Assembly (NCBI GenBank): GCA_038206725.1 | Contig: JBBRAO010000034.1 | Span: forward strand, 1-32,865 | DNA: 32,865 bases | Direction: 5' to 3' | DNA from: JBAXXL01 sp038206725 | GTDB taxonomy: Bacteria; Bacteroidota; Ignavibacteria; Kapaibacteriales; UBA2268 | In this document: in pieces, positions 1 through 9,527 of the stretch | Layout of the letters: each line of letters opens with the position of its first letter | Position numbering within the stretch: the first letter of the stretch is position 1 | Notes under the pieces: model-generated | Told to the model about the DNA's origin: nothing | The model's input: only the letters and a program-made list of their open reading frames with translations | Database searches by the model: none | Translations under genes and position numbers: made by a program

Positions 1-49
1 CCACACGCTTCTGCGTGGGGTTGATGAAATTATGGTTGATGACCTCCAT
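1..49 (-). CDS. Possible 5' fragment of an ORF running off the left edge
   Basis: An ATG at 49-47 on the minus strand opens 16 codons to the window edge (MEVINHNFINPTQKRV). I do not recognise the peptide. Within it, positions 1-20 form an imperfect 8-bp stem with a TTCT loop, so this could equally be a non-coding hairpin. Too short to judge as coding. Confidence 0.2.
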   Translation of the reverse strand, partial: MEVINHNFINPTQKRV

Positions 50-226
50 TTTTTAAAATTAATAAAAATGAACTGCTTTTGTTTCAGTTGCAATATTCTA
101 AATTAATAAAATAAAACATATTATTTCGCTTTATTAAAATATATTTTATTTTTAGTTGCAATTTTATAAGACAATAACTCTTGGACGGTTGAGAAATGTA
201 TGAAAATGGGGGTGGGCGGGAATAAA
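50..226. other. AT-rich intergenic region, no gene seen
   Basis: Very AT-rich sequence, with one G-rich run near 207-220. No ORF of useful length and no recognisable RNA. It separates the possible left-edge ORF from the terminator of the giant minus-strand gene. Confidence 0.5.
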
Positions 227-257
227 ATAAGGTGCCTGTAAAAAACAGACACCTTAT
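217..257 (-). terminator. Rho-independent terminator of the T9SS beta-helix gene
   Basis: 227-239 pairs with 245-257 (ATAAGGTG and CTGT arms around one C/A mismatch, A-rich loop). On the minus strand the hairpin is followed by TTATTTTATT. It lies 28 nt past the stop codon at 285-287, the expected place for a terminator. Confidence 0.75.
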
Positions 258-284
258 ATTTTTATGTTCGATTAATCGAATATA

Positions 285-3200
285 TTATTTTACGACATTC
301 ATTGATTGTGTTAGCATATTGTCGCCGGCTTTAATAACGATCGTGTATGATCCGCTAGCAAAGTTATGAGCGTCAATTGATAATGAATGAGTACCTGCTG
401 GTTTTGTACCATTGAATAAAGTTGCAATAACTCTACCGCTTAAGTCATAAACCATAGCGCTGATATTCATTTCATTTGAAATTGTAAATTGTACTTCTGA
501 AGTTTCAGTAACAGGGTTTGGATTTAGGCTGTTTATATAAGCCGCGCCAGTTTCGCCTTGAACGTTAACTATTTTAACATCAGAATATGTATATTGACCG
601 TCAGCATCAACTAATTTCAATCTGTAAGCATAAGAATTACCGCTTAGGACTTTATTGTCGAAGTATGGTCCATAATATTTAATTGTTGAGCTTTGACCGC
701 TTGCAGTTACTTTTTCGAATGCTGAGAAGTTACCGGTAGTACCGTCAACAACGTTAGCTTTTTCGATATCGAAGTAAGCTGAATTCATTTCACTTGCAGT
801 TGACCAATCTAATTGAACACCGTTTGATGTTGCTGTAGCGTCAAATGAGTACAATTCAACAGGAACAACTACGCCATTTTTCTCTAAGTAATCAAGAACA
901 GCTCTCATTATTCTTTCAGGATCTGCCCAGTGGCGCCAATCTACGTTCAATACGATTATATTGTAAGGTAAAGCTGATGTAATTACACCACCGATACGTT
1001 CATCTAATGCAACGAATTTACCTTTATCAGGTCTATCTTCGAAATGTTCGTTATATTTGATAGCTATTTTAGATGTACCAATTACATTAGCATCAGTAAT
1101 GATGTTGTTTAATCCAGGTTGTGGATATTCATCACCAATCCAACGGGTAGCTTTAACTTCAAATTGCATATCTTTAGCTAAAGAGATACCTGTAACAAAT
1201 TTACCATCATAGTTACCACCTGTATTCATTGGGTTACCCGGAGCGTTAACACTTGCTCTTATACGGTAATGCATAAATTCAGGATTGTTTGTTTCGTTTG
1301 CTCTGATAAATTCTTGTGAAGAAGCTAAGAAGTTCTTTTTAACACTTGCAGTACCTGATTTGAAAAAATCTTCCAAATTAATTACATCATAAGTAGATAA
1401 TGTGTTAGCTACGCCAAGATTTTTGTCGTCGCCGTCAGTCCATATTAATGTACGATATAATGGATAATTAATTGAGCGTGGTTCCCATTCCTTACGGTCA
1501 AATAGATCTACATCTAAGTGATTGTTTTCAGGTTCAGGACCTAATTTAGTACTCCAACCGAAGTTGTTCAAAACTTTAACGACTGAATCAAGGTTTAATC
1601 TAGCCGCCCAAAGGTTTGGATTAGATTCTACATTGATATCATATTTCATATTTTCAGCAGAAACCATCAAACTCAAAGTTGAGCGTTTCAAATAGAAGCG
1701 AACGGTTTTTTCGATTGTATTGTTGCTGCCATTTTCATCGTCACCCAATTCAATAATTATTTTGTAAAGTGGTGATACGTTTGGTTCCATAGGTTTGAAT
1801 TCATCAGGTACATTGAAAGGTTGTGTACCGTCAGTTCTTCTCCAATCGCCGTAAGTTTCAGGAACAAATTCATTGTTTTTATTTGTTAGAGGAACATTTA
1901 CAGTTTGGAAACTGCCGATTGAAGGAATTTGCATTGTGTAATCCATAACTTTATTTTGTGTAGGATCAAAAACACCTGAGTAAGTTTCGTGATAGATAGT
2001 TACGTGAACAGATGGGCTCGATACCGACATACTTGAGTTATTTCTTATAGCTACGGTCATAGGAACCGGAGCTGCTGTCATTATATATTCGTATTTAGAG
2101 AATTTACCGGCTTCGTCTTTATAAACACCAGGTTCGATCAAACGAACTAATTCTAAGTCTTGGATGAACGATGAGCCGTAGAATTCAACAGCACCAATAT
2201 CAAATCTTTCATTTGATTTGCCGCGAACTAAACCATCAATATCATTATATACTAATTTTTCTAAGTTCATACCGCGATTGTTCAATACTGAATTTTTCGG
2301 ATAAGGTTTGTCGTTAATTCTTAATCTAAGAACATCTAATACATCATCATCGTCATTAGGACCTTTTGAATGTTTGATAACAAAATTATTAACAAAGTTA
2401 CCTACGATTGAATTACCGTCTTGACCGGTCCAATATGACCATTGGTTCAATTTCAAGAATTCACCGTTTTTACCGGCGTAAGTTGTTGTTCCATCGGATT
2501 GTAAATGTATCATACGGAACAAGTTTGTTGTAGTATTTGTCGTATAGAAGGCATTACGGTCAGAAACCAAACCTTGTCCCCAACGTGGTAACAAGCCTTG
2601 GTATAATACTGCTGTATTGAATACCGCATTCGCTGCGATTGTATTATCTGTCATTGCAATAGCATTATTATAGAATTGAGGATTCTTTGAATAACTCACA
2701 CTAATACCAACAACCATTGAAGTATTAACTTTATTTAAGTAATCTTCAATATATACTGTGTTGTTTGCGATAATGTCACCATTAGTAAAGTAATCTTTAA
2801 CTATTGGTTGATTTGTTGCATTATTCACATCAGTTGAAATACTAATACCAACAACATCGGCAGCTTCATCTAAAGGTCTTAATTTCCAAACGATATTATT
2901 TTTAATTAATATGTTTTCGTCTTGGTTAGGAATTGTTATTGACTTACCTGTAAATTGAATTGTTGTAGGTGTTTGAACGTTTACGATACCGTAAGCAGCT
3001 TCTAAACCATATACATCTGAAATCTCATTTCTGGCTATAGTCAAATTCAAGTTGTTAAAGCCGTAATATTTATTAACAACATCAGCTTCACCACCGGTCA
3101 TAATACCAGCCGCATAAGCAACACAATTACCCATTACGTCAAAGATTCTGTTTCCTTCGATTTTTGAACCATTTTCATAACCCATAAAAATACCTGCTTT

Positions 3201-5912
3201 AGCAACATCAAATATTAAGTTGTTGCTAATTGTGTTATTTTCATTGTAGTATGTTTTAAAATCACCGGTTTTTGAATCTATTAAAGTTCCCATACCTATT
3301 GAAACGATACCAACGCCGAAGCCGTTAATTTCGTTATTATCAATAACGTTGTTTTTAATTAACAATGTGTCTAATTTATAATAGTTAATACCAAATTGCG
3401 AATCAATAGGAGGTAAGTTACGAACTAAAACACCTGTAGATAGGTTATTGAATTTTTTGAATTCAAATTTCTGTGAACCAGTATTAAATCTTGTTCCAGG
3501 AATATCACAGTTCGAAGATTTTGAATTATCAACTAATACTGTATTTCTGAAAGTAACATTCTGTGTACCAGTAGCAAAATTAACTACTGCTTTCGATGGA
3601 CTCAATGAATGAAGAATGAATTTCAATGAGTGACTTGCTAAACCGTCAAAAGTTATATAACCTTCACTCTTAGCAAATTCATTTTTTTGAGTATATTCTA
3701 CATAATATACAGGAGCTTTTACATTATCAGGTTGAGCATTTTGTCCGAATAAAATACCAATACCTTGATAGGAGTAAAGATGTACTTGAATTTTTTGTCC
3801 AAAATCGTCTTCTCTAACTGTAAATATAACAGGATTGTCTTTATTTACACCAATGATTTTTGATGACAAATCAATAGCAGGACCATTTTTGTTAATGGTA
3901 CCTTCGTTATATGACAAATCTGTTAAATAGAATGTTACAGGTCCTGCAACACCGCGTGTGTACAAAGCATCAACAGCAGCGGAGATTGTTGGGAAATCAG
4001 CACCTGTTTTAGCAATTGTATATTTTCCTTTTAATCCACCATTGACAGTTAAAATAAAAGTTTTTTTGTTGTTCGATGGTACAACGTCGCCATCAACAGC
4101 ATAATATACTTTTACTGTATAATCACCGGCTTTCTTAGGGAAAAATGGTTTTTCAAAATAGAATGGTTTTTGATTATCATATTTTGTTGGTAAGTTACCG
4201 ACCATCATTTTTTCATTATAAACTGAAACACCGGAAGGATCGAAGATTTCTACATAAACGAAATCACCGGCTAAATCGATAGAACCGTTATTTTTAAGTT
4301 CAACACCAATACTAACAGGAGAATTTACATATTCACCGTTAACTAAATCGGCACCTACCAAAGCAACAACTTCGCCTTCGTAATCATAACCGACTTCGAA
4401 TATATAATCCGGTTGACCGGTACGAGGATATTTATTATTTAGTGGATCATCGTCAGAAGCGGCATCCAATATTTTTGTTGTAATTGAAATTTTATATTCA
4501 CCAATTTTATCTGGTACAAAATTCAAATCAAAATTATCAACTACAAAAGATTCGCCCATCTCAATTGGTTTGTTAGGAGGGATGCTCGAATCGAAAGTAT
4601 ATTTCAATGTTGTTTTTGATTTTGTGCTGATATGTTCAATAACAGCAGTCATTTCGAATTTTGTAATAGCGCGTTTACCCAAATTTCTTACTTTGATTTC
4701 TATAGGAACGCGTTTATTAAATGGATATATAGATTTATTTTTTGTAATAGGATAGATAATACTTGTTATTTCTAAGTCATTTTGCAATGCGATTGTGAAA
4801 TAAGAAGTATAAGATTGGGTAACACCACTGGTTTTTTGTCTTAAAACAACAGTAACGCGGTATTGACCACCAAGAATTTTATCTTTATTAGTTAGTAAAT
4901 CCAAACCGCCGTTTTGTAATAGACCGCAATATTGATTAGCGTGTTCAATCATTATTTTATCAGCATTACCTTCAGGTTGTGGGTTAGGATCAATTGTAGT
5001 ACTTGATGCGTTTTCATCGCTAACACCTTGATATATTGTTTTAGCGGATGCTGAACCGATTGGTCCATAAATTTCATAAGTGAAAGTAACTTGTTCTTGT
5101 GTTATTGCACGGTTGATACGTACAAATGGACCTTCCGCACCTTCATAAATCTTGCCTGTAACTAAAATGTCGCCAGGAGCAGGATATACTGTTGCAACGG
5201 TAGGAGCAGGAGTTAAAGTCCAAGCTCTTCCGGAGAAGATGAAATCGCGGGTGTCTTTGTTCAGCCAAAATGAATTATTGTTGCTCTTGTAGTAAATTGA
5301 CCCGGAAAATTCATTATCTGGGCGAACGTTAATATATTTTGAAGTGCTACTGCCAACAAAATAAATGGCTCCATTTACGCCTTGTCTTCCGATTCCGGAA
5401 TTCTCTCCGTAAATAACAGTCATTTCGTTAGTCGTCTCATAAATGATGACTTGTGCATCAAAATAATTTTTTGTTCCATCCAACCTTGTTTGAGCTTTCA
5501 GATGTTGGATAATTAATGAACGATAAGGTTTTGTTCCTACAAATTTGTAGGATAAATCGCCTAGGGTTCTTAGATCATTTCCATACCAAGAAACCATATA
5601 CGCATTCTGCGCAAAAGTTGGAACTTCGCTCGGATTGCGTGCAGTGTTGAATGACAACCAGCCATCGCCGTATATATATACAGAAGTGACTGCTAAATTG
5701 TCATAATTGAAGCTGAAATCTTGTGGAATGGTGATTGTGCCCCAAGGCTTACCGCTACCTAGCGATTTTCCGTCATTGAATGGTGACCAATATTCATAAG
5801 TTTCCCGAACTTGGTAACTATTCAAATCTGTTGCTTTCGCATCATTCGTCGAACCTGCGATGAAGAATGCTCCCAGCAATAATAGCATTTGAAATAACTT
5901 AGTGGTTTTCAC
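285..5912 (-). CDS. Giant secreted beta-helix/CARDB protein with T9SS type A sorting domain
   Basis: The likely start is GTG at 5912, because GGAGG lies six bases upstream; an in-frame ATG at 5948 has no such site. This gives 1875 aa. The N-terminus is a signal peptide (KTTKLF, then a leucine-rich core, with cleavage probably near DAKA). Residues about 370-620 hold two CARDB/Ig-like domains. Near 627 begins a segment (KYTIAKTGADFPTISAAVDA) leading into a right-handed beta-helix, with NN/N-I-type repeats from roughly 835 to 1080 (NNTISNNLIF, IARNEISDVY, IKNNIVWKL). The last 85 or so residues are a Por secretion-tail domain (LNPNPVTE, VYDLSGRVIATL, FASGSYTIVI). T9SS cargo of this kind crosses the outer membrane and is attached to the surface or released. 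The ligand is unknown; adhesion or glycan binding is inference. It is a single-gene unit with its own terminator. Confidence 0.85.
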   Translation of the reverse strand: MKTTKLFQMLLLLGAFFIAGSTNDAKATDLNSYQVRETYEYWSPFNDGKSLGSGKPWGTITIPQDFSFNYDNLAVTSVYIYGDGWLSFNTARNPSEVPTFAQNAYMVSWYGNDLRTLGDLSYKFVGTKPYRSLIIQHLKAQTRLDGTKNYFDAQVIIYETTNEMTVIYGENSGIGRQGVNGAIYFVGSSTSKYINVRPDNEFSGSIYYKSNNNSFWLNKDTRDFIFSGRAWTLTPAPTVATVYPAPGDILVTGKIYEGAEGPFVRINRAITQEQVTFTYEIYGPIGSASAKTIYQGVSDENASSTTIDPNPQPEGNADKIMIEHANQYCGLLQNGGLDLLTNKDKILGGQYRVTVVLRQKTSGVTQSYTSYFTIALQNDLEITSIIYPITKNKSIYPFNKRVPIEIKVRNLGKRAITKFEMTAVIEHISTKSKTTLKYTFDSSIPPNKPIEMGESFVVDNFDLNFVPDKIGEYKISITTKILDAASDDDPLNNKYPRTGQPDYIFEVGYDYEGEVVALVGADLVNGEYVNSPVSIGVELKNNGSIDLAGDFVYVEIFDPSGVSVYNEKMMVGNLPTKYDNQKPFYFEKPFFPKKAGDYTVKVYYAVDGDVVPSNNKKTFILTVNGGLKGKYTIAKTGADFPTISAAVDALYTRGVAGPVTFYLTDLSYNEGTINKNGPAIDLSSKIIGVNKDNPVIFTVREDDFGQKIQVHLYSYQGIGILFGQNAQPDNVKAPVYYVEYTQKNEFAKSEGYITFDGLASHSLKFILHSLSPSKAVVNFATGTQNVTFRNTVLVDNSKSSNCDIPGTRFNTGSQKFEFKKFNNLSTGVLVRNLPPIDSQFGINYYKLDTLLIKNNVIDNNEINGFGVGIVSIGMGTLIDSKTGDFKTYYNENNTISNNLIFDVAKAGIFMGYENGSKIEGNRIFDVMGNCVAYAAGIMTGGEADVVNKYYGFNNLNLTIARNEISDVYGLEAAYGIVNVQTPTTIQFTGKSITIPNQDENILIKNNIVWKLRPLDEAADVVGISISTDVNNATNQPIVKDYFTNGDIIANNTVYIEDYLNKVNTSMVVGISVSYSKNPQFYNNAIAMTDNTIAANAVFNTAVLYQGLLPRWGQGLVSDRNAFYTTNTTTNLFRMIHLQSDGTTTYAGKNGEFLKLNQWSYWTGQDGNSIVGNFVNNFVIKHSKGPNDDDDVLDVLRLRINDKPYPKNSVLNNRGMNLEKLVYNDIDGLVRGKSNERFDIGAVEFYGSSFIQDLELVRLIEPGVYKDEAGKFSKYEYIMTAAPVPMTVAIRNNSSMSVSSPSVHVTIYHETYSGVFDPTQNKVMDYTMQIPSIGSFQTVNVPLTNKNNEFVPETYGDWRRTDGTQPFNVPDEFKPMEPNVSPLYKIIIELGDDENGSNNTIEKTVRFYLKRSTLSLMVSAENMKYDINVESNPNLWAARLNLDSVVKVLNNFGWSTKLGPEPENNHLDVDLFDRKEWEPRSINYPLYRTLIWTDGDDKNLGVANTLSTYDVINLEDFFKSGTASVKKNFLASSQEFIRANETNNPEFMHYRIRASVNAPGNPMNTGGNYDGKFVTGISLAKDMQFEVKATRWIGDEYPQPGLNNIITDANVIGTSKIAIKYNEHFEDRPDKGKFVALDERIGGVITSALPYNIIVLNVDWRHWADPERIMRAVLDYLEKNGVVVPVELYSFDATATSNGVQLDWSTASEMNSAYFDIEKANVVDGTTGNFSAFEKVTASGQSSTIKYYGPYFDNKVLSGNSYAYRLKLVDADGQYTYSDVKIVNVQGETGAAYINSLNPNPVTETSEVQFTISNEMNISAMVYDLSGRVIATLFNGTKPAGTHSLSIDAHNFASGSYTIVIKAGDNMLTQSMNVVK

Positions 5913-6197
5913 TATAAACCTCCAAAAAAATGATAATATAAAATACATTTGTTTTATTCAATTTAACTTAAAATAACTATAAAATACTATGCCAATTATT
6001 AAAATTCAATTTCATTCAAATTTACAGTTACATATAATTAACAAACTACAAAACTAATAAAAATATTCCAATATATAAAATTTTTATTGCTCTAATTATC
6101 AACATTTTATTTTTATTATAAGTTTTTTCAATAAAAATTTATTGTTTATATTTGAATATGTAATTTTTTCAATACTTTTTGTAAAGAGCCTGACAAT
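5913..6197. other. Divergent AT-rich promoter region between the T9SS gene and ruvB
   Basis: This gap separates divergently transcribed genes. A TATATTTG box at 6147-6154 suits ruvB, but no TTG lies at the right distance. A CAAATTTA at 6017-6024 (TAAATTTG on minus) has a TTG only 17 bases upstream. Both matches are therefore weak. No small gene was identified; a minus ORF at 6099-6308 shows no recognisable features. Confidence 0.35.
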
Positions 6198-7229
6198 ATG
6201 GAAAAAATAATTGAGAGACAAAATAAAAATATAGTTGACGGAAAAGTCAACGAAGAAGATTTTGACAAGACATTGAGACCAGTAGATTTTTCGGAATTTA
6301 CCGGTCAACAGAAAATTGTAGAAAATCTTAAAATATTTATTTCAGCTGCATTATTAAGAAACGAACCACTAGACCACGTATTGCTTACCGGACCTCCCGG
6401 ATTGGGAAAAACTACTTTGAGCCATATTATTTCGAGAGAAATGAATACGAATATTAAAGTAACAAGTGGACCGGTTTTAGAAAAAGCCGGTGATTTAGCC
6501 GGTATTTTAACAAATTTGGAAGAAGGCGATGTACTGTTTATAGACGAAATTCATCGCTTATCATCAATTGTTGAAGAATACTTATACTCGGCTATGGAAG
6601 ATTTTAAACTGGATATAATGATTGATTCCGGACCATCGGCACGCTCAATCCAGCTTTCTATACCGCGATTTACATTAATTGGTGCCACAACGAGAAGCGG
6701 CTTATTAACTGCGCCATTGCGTTCGAGGTTTGGAATAATTAATCGTTTAGATTATTATAATTCTGAAGAATTATTGTTGGTTGTTATTCGATCGGCTGAA
6801 ATTCTTGATGTCCCGATTTCGGAAGAGGGCGCTTATGAAATAGCTTCTCGGTCGAGAGGAACACCGCGTATCGCAAATAGGTTGCTCAGAAGAACGCGCG
6901 ACTTTGCTCAAATCAAAGGTCAGGGTGATATAACGAAATTTATTTCGAAAATGGCGTTAGATGCTTTAGATGTCGATGAGCGCGGTTTCGATGAGATGGA
7001 TAAAAAAATCCTATTGACTATTATTGAAAAATTCGGTGGGGGACCGGTAGGTCTAAATACAATTGCAACAGCGATTGGAGAAGATGCCGGTACAATAGAA
7101 GAGGTCTATGAACCGTTTTTAATTCAGCAGGGTTTTTTACAGCGTACTCCAAGAGGTAGGATTGCGACTAGAGCTTGCTATCGATATTTCGGTTATGATT
7201 TCGAACAAAAAGAAAATACACTATTTTAA
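6198..7229 (+). CDS. ruvB: Holliday junction branch migration ATPase RuvB
   Basis: This 343-aa protein matches RuvB in length and domain order. RuvB hexamers pump DNA through the RuvA-bound Holliday junction during recombinational repair, in the cytoplasm. The Walker A motif is GPPGLGKT at 65-72, Walker B is LFIDEIHR at 113-120, sensor 1 is IGATTRSG at 161-168, the arginine finger region is LRSRFG at 174-179, and sensor 2 is GTPRIANRLLRR at 221-232. A winged-helix DNA-binding domain follows (about 265-335, with GGGPVGLNTIA and RTPRGRIATR). ruvA and ruvC are not adjacent. A cupin gene follows after 22 bases, probably cotranscribed. Start at the ATG preceding EKIIERQ; no clear Shine-Dalgarno, which is common in this group. 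Confidence 0.97.
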   Translation: MEKIIERQNKNIVDGKVNEEDFDKTLRPVDFSEFTGQQKIVENLKIFISAALLRNEPLDHVLLTGPPGLGKTTLSHIISREMNTNIKVTSGPVLEKAGDLAGILTNLEEGDVLFIDEIHRLSSIVEEYLYSAMEDFKLDIMIDSGPSARSIQLSIPRFTLIGATTRSGLLTAPLRSRFGIINRLDYYNSEELLLVVIRSAEILDVPISEEGAYEIASRSRGTPRIANRLLRRTRDFAQIKGQGDITKFISKMALDALDVDERGFDEMDKKILLTIIEKFGGGPVGLNTIATAIGEDAGTIEEVYEPFLIQQGFLQRTPRGRIATRACYRYFGYDFEQKENTLF

Positions 7230-7251
7230 AAACTTGAATATTAAAAAAAAA

Positions 7252-7575
7252 ATGAAAGCTAATTTGTTTGCCGATATTCCGGAAAACGCAAAAGAAGAGA
7301 TAATTGAGATTCTTGAAAGTGGAAAGAACTTCCGAATAGAGCGAATTATCTCTTATGGACAATCATCACCCGAGGGTTTTTGGTATGACCAAAATGAAAG
7401 TGAGTGGGTAATTGTTTTAGCAGGCAGTGCAATAATCGAATTCCAAAATAACGAATTGATTAAAATGCTTCTGGGTGATTATTTATTCATACCCGCCCAT
7501 AAAAAGCATAGGATTCAATCAACTTCGATGAATGAGAAAACAATTTGGCTGGCATTTTTTATAAAGGACGAATAA
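7252..7575 (+). CDS. Small single-domain cupin protein
   Basis: Starting at the ATG at 7252 (MKANLFADIP) gives 107 aa and avoids overlap with ruvB; the longer reading from 7162 would overlap it by 68 bases. The protein is one cupin barrel. Residues 41-61 hold motif 1 (GFWYDQNESEWVIVLAGSA) and residues 75-92 hold motif 2 (GDYLFIPAHKKHRIQST). His83 and His86 are plausible metal ligands, but the HxH of motif 1 is replaced by a YDQNESE stretch, so metal content and activity are uncertain. Similar small cupins are annotated only as cupin-domain proteins. The next gene starts three bases after the stop. Confidence 0.8.
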   Translation: MKANLFADIPENAKEEIIEILESGKNFRIERIISYGQSSPEGFWYDQNESEWVIVLAGSAIIEFQNNELIKMLLGDYLFIPAHKKHRIQSTSMNEKTIWLAFFIKDE

Positions 7576-7577
7576 TA

Positions 7578-8183
7578 ATGAAGAAAATAATATTTTTTAT
7601 AATTTTAGCTTTATCTGCAAATATCATAAAAGCGGAAGAATACAAAGTGGAAAAAGTTATTGAAATAAATAATAATTTAAATTACGAGGGATTGCTTGAC
7701 AATACTATGTATGATTACCACGTTGAGGTGTTGTATAATAATAGCAGAGTCGCCGGAAGATTTATAGCTGTTGAATTTAAAGATTTTATTGCCAAATATT
7801 GTAATTTTAATAAAGACAGCATTAAAAAATTGCTTATTCGCTGTACCGATGACAATAATGAAAGTAATACTTATTCTTATGCACAAATGGATGAGGAGGT
7901 AACCGCTCTTCCAACGTACTTGGTTATAAAAGTTATTAAGGGTCGAATCGGTGACACGATTGATGTACATTTTAATAGTAAAAATAAAATGGAAACCGCT
8001 CCGATTAATAAGGAATTAGATAAAGCAATCGATACTAAAATAAAAATTCTATTCAATGATAAAACCGAAAAAATAAAACCGGATTTTTTCAAACCCGGTT
8101 CTTTGATTTTCCTTGGAAATAAATCAACTAAATATTGGATGCGGAATGTCAAAAAGATTGAATTACTTTATCCCGTCTTTTGA
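7578..8183 (+). CDS. Secreted hypothetical protein
   Basis: The start is the ATG at 7578, preceded by AAGGA at 7564-7568, giving 201 aa. The N-terminus is a Sec signal peptide (MKKIIFFIILALSANIIKA, cleavage likely before EEYKVEK). The mature part is charged, with mixed alpha/beta character and two cysteines (YCNF, IRCTDD). I recognise no family. It follows the cupin with three bases between them and ends one base before the convergent lipoprotein gene. It probably acts in the periplasm; function unknown. Confidence 0.7.
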   Translation: MKKIIFFIILALSANIIKAEEYKVEKVIEINNNLNYEGLLDNTMYDYHVEVLYNNSRVAGRFIAVEFKDFIAKYCNFNKDSIKKLLIRCTDDNNESNTYSYAQMDEEVTALPTYLVIKVIKGRIGDTIDVHFNSKNKMETAPINKELDKAIDTKIKILFNDKTEKIKPDFFKPGSLIFLGNKSTKYWMRNVKKIELLYPVF

Positions 8184-8184
8184 T

Positions 8185-9414
8185 TCAAATCCCCCAACTA
8201 TCGGTTAAAATATCGTAAGTTGCTTTTTTAGACCAAACCGCGTCATTTGGACCAACTGACCAAAAGTCAAATGTGCTGTACCTGCGGTCGCCATAAGTAT
8301 CTAATTTGGTATATCCTGTAGCTCCGAAATAATTATTTGAATTATAAATAAATTGATTTCGGAGTTGACTGAATTTATTTGATCGAACGCTTAATTTAGC
8401 GGTGAGAGCATTCCAAGTAGCATCATAAACACCCAATGCGTAGTTGTTTACTGACGTTTTCCCTGTTTTTGCTTTGATTCTTACTATAAGTGGTTCGTAT
8501 ATTACTTTTGCTGAAAGATCCAAACCTATAGTCGGCGACAACAAACCTACTTTTTTTGCAAAGGCAGAAGCCTGAGCTGATTCAAAAATAGCATTGTTCA
8601 GCGTTATACCGTCGCCGCAATACCATAGAACAGTACTGAAAACTTCATCCTTTGATGCTAATTCCAGTATTTGCTTACATTCGCTGAATCCTGCATAATA
8701 TACAGCAACTTGTTCAGTTGGGTTTTCATCCAATGCTTGAATTAATGTATTTCTTAAATTCGTTATTGTCTGAGCGAAATCAGTTGTTGATGGTTCTAAG
8801 CTGACTGGATTATACATTTTTCCTCCATCAGCAGTATAGAACGATTTCAATGCATCGTACAACCCCTTGTTGCCTATGTCGTTAAGATATAGTGGCACAA
8901 TTGCTTTTTTATTCTGCAAAATCAACAATTTGCTCATAGCCCAGCTCTCCAATTTATCGGGAGGGCAGTAGCGGAAAACGTTATCATCGGTGGCAAGTGT
9001 TCCCGCGGTGCTATAATGCGAAACAACTAATATACCATTGCTGGTGGAAAATGATTTGATTTTTGATATTTCCGCACTCGAGGAAGGTCCTATGAAAATT
9101 CTGTAGCCTTCTTTGAATCGCGCTTCAATAATTTCTTCAGCTTTATTCGGATTCAATTTCGAATCTTCAATAACATAATCGACAGTATAATTTATCGAAT
9201 TTCTTACCAACATAGCTTTGAAATCTTCAACAGCTAATTCCATTGCGGCTTCACTATCTGTGCCCAAATCGACCAAGTTTTCAGTAAGAGAAAAAACTCC
9301 ACAAATTTTCACTTCGTTGATATTATCAACATCATAAACATCACAATTATTCGGCGTGTCGGAACACGCAGAAATTAAAAAAATCGAAATTAATAATAAG
9401 AAATATTTTTTCAT
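8185..9414 (-). CDS. ABC-type (branched-chain amino acid family) substrate-binding lipoprotein
   Basis: This 409-aa protein begins with a lipoprotein signal (MKKYFLLLISIFLISAC, lipid on Cys17). The rest resembles the periplasmic-binding-protein type 1/Leu-Ile-Val receptor fold: KICGVFSLTENLVDLG, then a helix with EAAMELAVEDF, a second strand set (YVIEDSKLNPNKAEEI), the GPSSSAEI loop, and ASKDEVFSTVLWYCGDG in the second lobe. In this family such proteins capture amino acids or related solutes, or act as sensor domains. No permease or ATPase gene is adjacent, so the transport partner must be elsewhere or the role is sensory. The stop codon is one base from the stop of the convergent gene. A good promoter lies upstream. 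Confidence 0.82.
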   Translation of the reverse strand: MKKYFLLLISIFLISACSDTPNNCDVYDVDNINEVKICGVFSLTENLVDLGTDSEAAMELAVEDFKAMLVRNSINYTVDYVIEDSKLNPNKAEEIIEARFKEGYRIFIGPSSSAEISKIKSFSTSNGILVVSHYSTAGTLATDDNVFRYCPPDKLESWAMSKLLILQNKKAIVPLYLNDIGNKGLYDALKSFYTADGGKMYNPVSLEPSTTDFAQTITNLRNTLIQALDENPTEQVAVYYAGFSECKQILELASKDEVFSTVLWYCGDGITLNNAIFESAQASAFAKKVGLLSPTIGLDLSAKVIYEPLIVRIKAKTGKTSVNNYALGVYDATWNALTAKLSVRSNKFSQLRNQFIYNSNNYFGATGYTKLDTYGDRRYSTFDFWSVGPNDAVWSKKATYDILTDSWGI

Positions 9415-9442
9415 AGCATAACCTTCATTATTTTTGAATATT

Positions 9443-9473
9443 CAAAATTAATATTTTTTGATTTGCAAACCAA
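9443..9473 (-). promoter_or_regulatory. Bacteroidota-type promoter for the lipoprotein gene
   Basis: On the minus strand TTG (9473-9471) is followed by exactly 20 bases and then TAATTTTG (9450-9443), matching the Bacteroidota sigma-ABfr consensus TTG-N19-21-TAnnTTTG. The ATG is 29 bases downstream. Confidence 0.55.
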
Positions 9474-9527
9474 TATTTTTTTTCACTTGGCGTCGCAATT
9501 TCAAATAATTATTCAAAAGAGTTATAA

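Noticed and set aside
4570..4755. Plus-strand 61-codon ORF
   Set aside because: It lies entirely inside the T9SS gene on the other strand and shows no features of its own.
8181..8187. Bidirectional terminator between the convergent genes ending at 8183 and 8185
   Set aside because: The stop codons are one base apart and no hairpin was seen at the junction; termination must occur inside the opposing gene or not at all.
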